Assembly (NCBI GenBank): GCA_946800325.1
Contig: OX326956.1
Coordinates: forward strand, 44,965,552 to 45,029,551
Reading direction: 5' to 3'
Length of the DNA: 64,000 nt
Source of the DNA: Luzula sylvatica
Taxonomy: Eukaryota > Streptophyta > Magnoliopsida > Poales > Juncaceae
Of this stretch, positions 59,560 through 64,000 are shown piece after piece. The translations under genes and the position numbers were made by a program. Within the stretch, counting starts at the first letter, position 1. Each line of letters opens with the position of its first letter. Below the pieces are notes generated by a model that was not told the origin of the DNA, searched no databases, and saw only the letters and a list, made by a program, of their open reading frames with translations.

Positions 59560-59824
59560 CCGGACCTCGCATGGAGTAGAAATAATGAGGGGATATTTAC
59601 AGCGGCATCGGCCTATGAATTTCTCCGAGACCCGGGACAAAATGTGCGATGGCATTGTCCAATTTGAAAAATGAAAGTTCTGCCAAGATGAGATTCTTCA
59701 TGTGGCAAATAGCACTCGCAAAACTAAACACCGCGGAAATCCTGCAAAGGAAATCGATCCCGCATGACTCCATCTGCAAGTTGGGCAGGCGAAACCCGGA
59801 AACGACGTTCCACCCGTTGGTGTA
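59560..59824 (+). pseudogene. LINE remnant: zf-RVT region, second copy
   Basis: The plus strand reads PDLAWSRNNEGIFTAASAYEF then, in another frame, SAKMRFFMWQIALAKLNTAE and ILQRKSIPHDS with an ICKLGRRNPETTFH end. These are the W...G.F...SAY.FL and KM.FF.W..AL..L.T..IL..R blocks that precede and open the LINE zf-RVT domain. The finger cysteines are mostly lost. It is not the same copy as that at 39.7 kb, and it ends in stops. Confidence 0.75.
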
Positions 59825-60473
59825 ATGCCCATACACAAAGGAATAAGAGCTTCGGAGGACATCATACTATGGACAAAAAATGGACGACAACATCTACTAA
59901 TGAATTGTGATTGAGTTGGTATTAACCCGACTTGATCCTAAATGAAAATATTTGCAAGTAGAAAGTGTTGGGCATGCACAATTTGGGTTTATTTGGATCC
60001 GAACAGGCCTAATATAGGATCCAATACAAAATTTAATTCGGCCTAACTTTCTTGACCGATTCTCTCCGAGATCTCAAATCGGTAGTTCGTTCTCACCCGA
60101 GAACTCAAATTCGGAACTTTACAATAACCCAAGATTCATTTCCGAGTGTTTGCTGAAAGAATGATTAATATCAATCGTCAGATTAGAAACCGACGCTTCT
60201 CAGCACAACAAGTCGAGAGTTTAAAAGTCAGATTCGTCCTTCACCAGATCGTAGAAAAGAGTAAAAAAACAGAGTGGGAACAAACGACAGCGCAGATGGA
60301 CAGGTACCTGGCGGGCTACAGTACTGGAATCGGATTCAGTAGACCTGCATTAATTAGGTTAGTAAACCTCGCACCAAATCTATCTACTTTCATTTACGTT
60401 TCATGCTCAGAGAAAGAGTGGAAGGAGAAGGAAAGAGAGTTTGATTCGTAGTGTTCTCAGGAGGAGGAAGAAG

Positions 60474-62414
60474 ATGGCTCGGATGCCGCCGGTGTTATCT
60501 CTAGCTCTGCCGTCGGAAACCGGTCGGGTTCTCAGCATCCAATCTCACACTGTTCAGGTACTCTTCCCAAATCGCTCCTTTTGTCAATCGAAATCATACT
60601 AAGTCACTCCAGAGCAATTGCTATGCAATTTATATGCTTTTCTGTGCGAATTGTGCTTCTGAATTAAGTGATCATGCACGGCATTACGAAGATAATTAAA
60701 TTGTTGAAATATATGTAATTTTACATGAAATTAGGGATACGTTGGGAACAAATCAGCCGTATTTCCTCTTCAGCTTCTAGGATACGATGTGGATCCAATA
60801 AATTCAGTTCAATTCTCTAATCACACTGGCAAGAAACTTTCTTTTTTATTTTCTTGAATCCAAAACCGAATTTTCTCTTCATTAAACTCAAAATTATGGT
60901 CATCCTTTTTAGGGTATCCAACTTTCAAAGGACAAGTTCTCAACGGTGATGAATTGTGGGAATTGATTGAAGGCCTCGCCGCGAATGATCTTTTATACTA
61001 CACTCATTTATTAACCGGTAAATTTAATTTCATTTTCACATTTGCATAATTTTTATTTATTTTACTTATTTTTTGAAAGTGTGATTTAATGCAGGTTATA
61101 TTGGATCTGTTTCATTTCTATCGACAGTATTGAAAGTAGTGGAAAGATTGCGCTCCATTAACCCTAACCTAATTTATGGTACCGTATTAATTTAATGAAA
61201 ATACTTATATATAATTAATTAAATGTGATGATTGTAATTAATTAATTAATTAATAATTATAATTATGATTAAATAGTGTGTGATCCAGTAATGGGAGATG
61301 AGGGAAAATTATACGTGCCTCAAGACTTGGTCTCGGTATACAAACAAAGAGTCAGTACATTTTATTGATATGTAAAAAAATAATTCATTAATTATTCCAA
61401 TAACAAAAAAATAATTTATCTAATAATTTATTTCAGGTGGTTCCAGTAGCGTCAATGCTTACTCCAAACCAATTCGAAGTCGAATTGCTAACAGGATTGA
61501 GGTAATTAATTTAGGGGCTTTTTTGCAATTCTTTCACCGATTATAATATTGATATCTTGTTTCCAATTTCGCCCTTTTAGGATAAATAGTATCGAAGATG
61601 GACTTGAAGCTTGTAATCATCTCCATGCTTCTGGTCCCCAAAAGGTTTAATTTTAATTTTAATTATTAATTATTTGGATTAATTCGTTATTTTTTTATTA
61701 TGTTCTTTAAGGTCGTGATTACGAGTATGGTGATTGAAGATAAATTATGCTTAATTGGGAGCCACAAAAAAATTAAGGTATTACTTAATAAGTTCTTTTT
61801 TATGAATTAATTAGGTCTAATATAAGTTTGATAATTTTATTATTATTATTTTTTTTAATTCTCAGGACGAAGCGCCAGAACAATTTAAAATAGTTATTCC
61901 TAAAATACCCGCATACTTCACAGTATTTACCTTTTTCATTTCATGAATTTTTCTTCTTTGCTAAAATATTATTTATATTTATAATTATATTTGACATTTA
62001 ATTTTAATAATTTGTAGGGAACTGGAGATTTAATGACTGCTCTTCTTTTAGGATGGAGTAATGTACGTTACAAAAAAAATTACCCATTTAATATTTATTA
62101 TTTACGAGGGCTTTTGAGCAATTAACTTGTATTTGCAGAAATACCCAGATAATCTCGAGATAGCAGCAGAACTGGCCGTCTCCAGTCTTCAGGTATGTCT
62201 TCTTAGTTCTATTAAACAAATAATCATGATGTAATGATGATGTCATAATTTATGATATATTTTGAATTTTTAGGCTGTTTTGAGTAGAACAGTAATGGAT
62301 TATGAGAAGGCGGGTTTCGACCCGCAAACAAGCAGTTTGGAGATCCGTTTGGTTCAGAGCCAAGATGATATAAAAAACCCTCCTGTTCATTACAAGGCTG
62401 TAAAATTCAATTGA
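60474..62414 (+). CDS. PDXK: Pyridoxal kinase (SOS4-like), 12 exons
   Basis: Phosphorylates pyridoxal, pyridoxine and pyridoxamine with ATP in the vitamin B6 salvage pathway; in Arabidopsis the orthologue is the salt-tolerance gene SOS4. Exons: 60474-60557, 60735-60828, 60913-61017, 61095-61178, 61277-61350, 61437-61501, 61581-61644, 61712-61777, 61866-61922, 62018-62062, 62139-62192, 62274-62414. Joined, they give 310 residues with no stop, close to the plant protein's length. Landmarks: [18 protein letters not shown] near residue 18, [15 protein letters not shown] in the middle, MLTPNQFE, and the C-terminal [13 protein letters not shown] with the catalytic Asp of the ribokinase fold. The ATG is the first in frame after the leader and fits the family N-terminus. 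Intron 2 (60829-60912) has a GC donor (G/GCAAGA); the other introns are GT-AG. No decay is seen, so the gene is probably active. Confidence 0.97.
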
Positions 62415-62474
62415 TTTCTATTTTTATTTTCAATAATTTGGCATTTTTGAAGCTTGTGTTTTTTTTTATTGGTT

Positions 62475-62480
62475 AATAAA
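62475..62480 (+). terminator. Likely polyadenylation signal of PDXK
   Basis: AATAAA 61 bases after the stop codon, preceded by a T-rich tract. This is a usual plant near-upstream element position. Confidence 0.5.
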
Positions 62481-63084
62481 AGACTGAAAGGAGTGTTATA
62501 AATAAAAAGTCGAAAATGAAATTTAGATTAAGATGATTATTTTGATTTTTGTTTATGATATGTCGTATCATTTTATCATCGATCAACCATTGTTATTGTT
62601 TTTTGTAGACATTCATATATATCATTATTTGAAATCTATTAATGACATTGACTACTAGTATATGTTTGTGGATTGATTTGTATGATTGTTTATTATTTCA
62701 TATTAAGGTACACGATTAAACGTGAATACGAATAAAAGATAAAGAGTTCAAATATCAACAAACACTAACTAATTAAAATATAATAATCTTATAGAAAACA
62801 TGTAAAACATTATCAGTATTATAAAAGTAAATTCTATATGATATTTAGCAAGTTTTTTTGTGTTTTTTTTTAATCAGAAGTTTAGATATTAATTTTTAAT
62901 AAAATAATAAAAGAAATGAAAATTTACCTATTGAGATACAAATAAGTTTTATAATTAGGCAACTTTAGACCAATAAGTGTAATAAATACGCCGAATAAAC
63001 TATAACTAAATCATGACAAATAGGCTACAACCTGTCCTCCCGAATCTAATTCACAAGAACTAAACGACTTTCATTAAAGGGGGG
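62481..63084. other. Intergenic DNA downstream of PDXK
   Basis: AT-rich; no gene, RNA or bounded element seen. A G9 run ends it (63079-63087). Confidence 0.5.
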
Positions 63085-63087
63085 GGG

Positions 63088-63360
63088 TTCCACCACACAC
63101 TCTTTCCTAGTGGTTAGAGAATATGTCCATTACTTCAAAACGAAAAAAATCCTCACGGTAATGATACAATTAGATATCAAAAAGTTTTTGATAATATATC
63201 ACGAGAGTTCATTTTTTTTGTTGTTGAATGACACTCAACAAACAGTCGCTTGTTGTTGTTGGTACCTATTTTTTTATATGATGCCGATGTGACTCGAACC
63301 CATAACCTCTCTAACATATAGTATTGTTGTGTCAAATATTCAACTAACTAGGTTATGTGA
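63088..63360 (-). mobile_element. SINE-like fragment with tRNA-type boxes
   Basis: On the minus strand a B-box-like GGTTCGAGTC (plus 63291-63300) is preceded, at tRNA-like distance, by TAACCTAGTTAG (plus 63344-63355). The latter is two changes from the A box of the SINE at 1197. No A-tail or target duplication was found, so borders are guesses. Confidence 0.45.
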
Positions 63361-63385
63361 CCATTGACAACGAGAGTTAATATTT

Positions 63386-63640
63386 AGGGAAATTTTGGAC
63401 TGTAGACCAAATAAGTTTGGTATTACCCAAAATTGACACCAAAGTTCGAAAATTTGGAAAATAACACTCTCGACATTTGAAAAGTCGAGAGATTTAAAAA
63501 TCGGTCGACCTTTCAAAAGCCGAACACTTTTAGTCCTTAATCACTAACCGACTGATGCTAATTATCTTTATTAAAAGCTTTCAACGTTTGAAACGTTGAA
63601 CAAAATTGCTCAACCTTTCAGAGGTCGAGAGATTGAAAAA
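63386..63640. repeat. Hairpin repeat, second copy
   Basis: Shares its start (GGGAAATTTT, GTAGACCAAATAAGTTT, AAATAACACTCTCGAC) with 25619-25934. Hairpins lie at 63468-63492 (CTCTCGAC...GTCGAGAG), 63503-63523, 63579-63602 (TTCAACG...CGTTGAA) and 63609-63631. Confidence 0.75.
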
Positions 63641-64000
63641 AAACTGGGAAATTTTCAAAAAACCTCCTATCTTTTTTGGATATTCTAAAAAAACCCCTAT
63701 CTTTTTGGAAACTCCAAAAAAACCCCTCTACCAAACTTTTATTTTCAAATACCCCTATGGGGTTAAAATTAACTATGAATGGTGTTAAATATTTTTTTAT
63801 GACCAAAATACCCTTCTTTTTACATATTTATTAATTAAAATAATGTTTTTGTTATTTGTATTAATTTAAAAAAAGTCCTAATTTTTTTTAGCTTATAATA
63901 AATTTTAAAAAATAATTATCATATGTTATATTTATATAATTTTAATATTTCATAAATTATATATATTTGACTTTCATATTTTTTTACTGAAAAATAACAA
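63641..64000. other. AT-rich end of window
   Basis: Begins with AAACCCCTAT-type phrases repeated three times (63665-63760), resembling a transposable-element end. The rest is AT-rich with no gene. Confidence 0.5.

Noticed and set aside
60146..60451. 101-residue frame just upstream of pyridoxal kinase
   Set aside because: It ends 22 bases before the PDXK start and has no family resemblance; it is promoter/leader sequence.

Overview
The window is nuclear DNA of a flowering plant, most likely a eudicot. It is AT-rich, and its one confident multi-exon gene has plant-type introns and encodes a protein very close to plant pyridoxal kinase (SOS4). Almost everything else is transposable-element DNA. 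There is no sign of organellar, bacterial or viral-genome organisation.

Three host genes can be supported. (1) A 12-exon pyridoxal kinase gene at 60474-62414 (+) gives an uninterrupted 310-residue protein. (2) A single-exon acidic protein of 141 residues lies at 45168-45593 (+), behind a TATA box. (3) A single-exon protein of 128 residues lies at 19790-20176 (+), behind a telo-box, a TATA box and a CT-rich leader. Possible promoter or first-exon remnants lie near 14.3 kb, 27.6 kb and 46.3 kb.

Layout. 1-13.3 kb: a decayed minus-strand Ty1/copia element, broken by a tRNA-derived SINE in pol and split in gag by a second, plus-strand copia element with two 1.1-kb LTRs. 13.3-33 kb: AT-rich intergenic DNA with gene 3, several hAT-type MITEs with 8-bp target duplications, a GGGCCTGTTCGG-type MITE stuffed with TAA repeats, and a Mutator-like element with about 0.33-kb inverted ends and a 9-bp duplication. 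33-38 kb: LTRs of a Sirevirus-like copia family interleaved with hAT MITEs. 39.5-42.1 kb: a LINE remnant split by a MITE that itself carries an inverted-repeat element, which in turn carries a hAT MITE. 43-45.6 kb: MITEs and gene 2. 46.8-59.0 kb: a Sirevirus-like element on the minus strand whose reverse transcriptase is split by a 5.4-kb CACTA transposon. That CACTA element's TNP2-type transposase exon is in turn split by a solo LTR of the same Sirevirus family. 59.5-64 kb: a second LINE remnant, the pyridoxal kinase gene, a SINE-like fragment and a hairpin-rich repeat.

The most unusual signal is in the U3 part of the Sirevirus-like LTRs. Upstream of each TATA box lies an array of roughly 15-20 spaced near-palindromes. 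In one LTR group each is CCGTTR+YAACGG, that is, two inverted MYB-type YAACGG half-sites, and the variation falls mainly on the degenerate R/Y position. In another LTR the same layout carries CCGTCR+YGACGG (TGACG-type half-sites), and in a third CGTTCGAACG. This looks like one promoter architecture whose half-site has been exchanged as a set between LTR lineages. An isolated copy of the 14-bp palindrome also sits in the unrelated copia element at 6.1 kb.
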